From an uncultured Verrucomicrobiota bacterium (GTDB lineage: Bacteria > Verrucomicrobiota > Kiritimatiellia > RFP12 > UBA3636), in the NCBI GenBank assembly GCA_949285835.1, contig CASEAR010000008.1:1-44369 (forward strand): a stretch of 44,369 nucleotides of DNA. Direction: 5' to 3'. A program made the translations under genes and the position numbers. Positions 44,319 through 44,369 of this stretch are shown piece after piece. Numbering within the stretch: the stretch's first letter is position 1; the number at the start of each line of letters is the position of its first letter. A model generated the notes under the pieces. It was not told the DNA's origin, made no database searches, and saw only the letters and a program-made list of their open reading frames with translations.

Positions 44319-44347
44319 AATATACACCAAGACCGCAGCCAGTTCAA
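44319..44347 (-). promoter_or_regulatory. Promoter of the tRNA-Ala gene
   Basis: On the minus strand: TTGAAC (plus-strand 44347-44342), a 17-base spacer, and TATATT (44324-44319), about 25 bases before the tRNA. CCCCG follows the -10, a GC-rich discriminator as in stable RNA promoters under stringent control. Confidence 0.75.
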
Positions 44348-44369
44348 GCAAATATTTCGCCGCCTCGAA

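Overview
This is a GC-rich stretch of a Gram-negative bacterial chromosome. The outer-membrane lifestyle is shown by Lgt, a SurA-like chaperone, two lipoproteins and type II secretion-like minor pseudopilins. A Ser/Thr kinase with an N-terminal zinc ribbon, the orphan pseudopilin trio and the GDP-sugar enzymes together suggest the PVC superphylum, perhaps Lentisphaerota or Kiritimatiellota. That placement is inference; there is no rRNA gene in the window to settle it. Most of the sequence is tightly packed operons of housekeeping genes. I see no CRISPR array, insertion sequence, prophage or obvious defence island.

Layout. 190-4930 (minus): surA-like, rsmA, an FGGY (ribulokinase-type) kinase and a radical SAM DNA-metabolism gene. 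4999-8450 (plus, from an overlapping divergent promoter): TrmH-type RNA methyltransferase, an unknown protein, an AEC transporter and a HAD phosphatase-like protein. 8559-14487 (minus): GT2 and GT39 glycosyltransferases, a VTT-membrane/TIM-barrel fused frame, a lipoprotein, an SGNH hydrolase and nudC. 14497-14835: an AT-rich divergent regulatory region. 14836-19514 (plus): PepSY lipoprotein, EamA transporter, GDP-mannose 3,5-epimerase-like enzyme, diacylglycerol-kinase-like enzyme and a secreted ankyrin-MORN protein. 19645-28873 (plus): HrpA helicase, rpsU, a TIM-barrel protein, gmd, an rmd-like reductase and aconitase. 28873-34393 (plus): RlmL-like methyltransferase, XRE regulator, three pseudopilins, mtaB and an M23 peptidase, many with overlapping ends. 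34426-39416 (minus): two DUF-type proteins and the large kinase. 39576-40385 (plus): lgt. 40386-40772: non-coding, with some predicted structure. 40773-44294 (minus): tRNA-Ala, rpmI, rplT, rpmE, prfA and a NahK-like sugar kinase.

The strongest anomaly is UAG. Two otherwise well-conserved genes, the radical SAM gene at 1261-1263 and the GT2 glycosyltransferase at 13870-13872, are each interrupted by a single in-frame TAG, with recognisable family sequence continuing in the same frame on the far side. Elsewhere TAG still ends about five genes, and the UAG-reading release factor gene prfA lies intact in the same window. So this is leaky or suppressed UAG, two nonsense mutations, or assembly errors; the sequence alone cannot decide. 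Other points worth a look are an A8 tract in the VTT/TIM fused frame, an A9 tract right after the start codon of the ankyrin-MORN gene, and a 387-base gap after lgt with inverted repeats.
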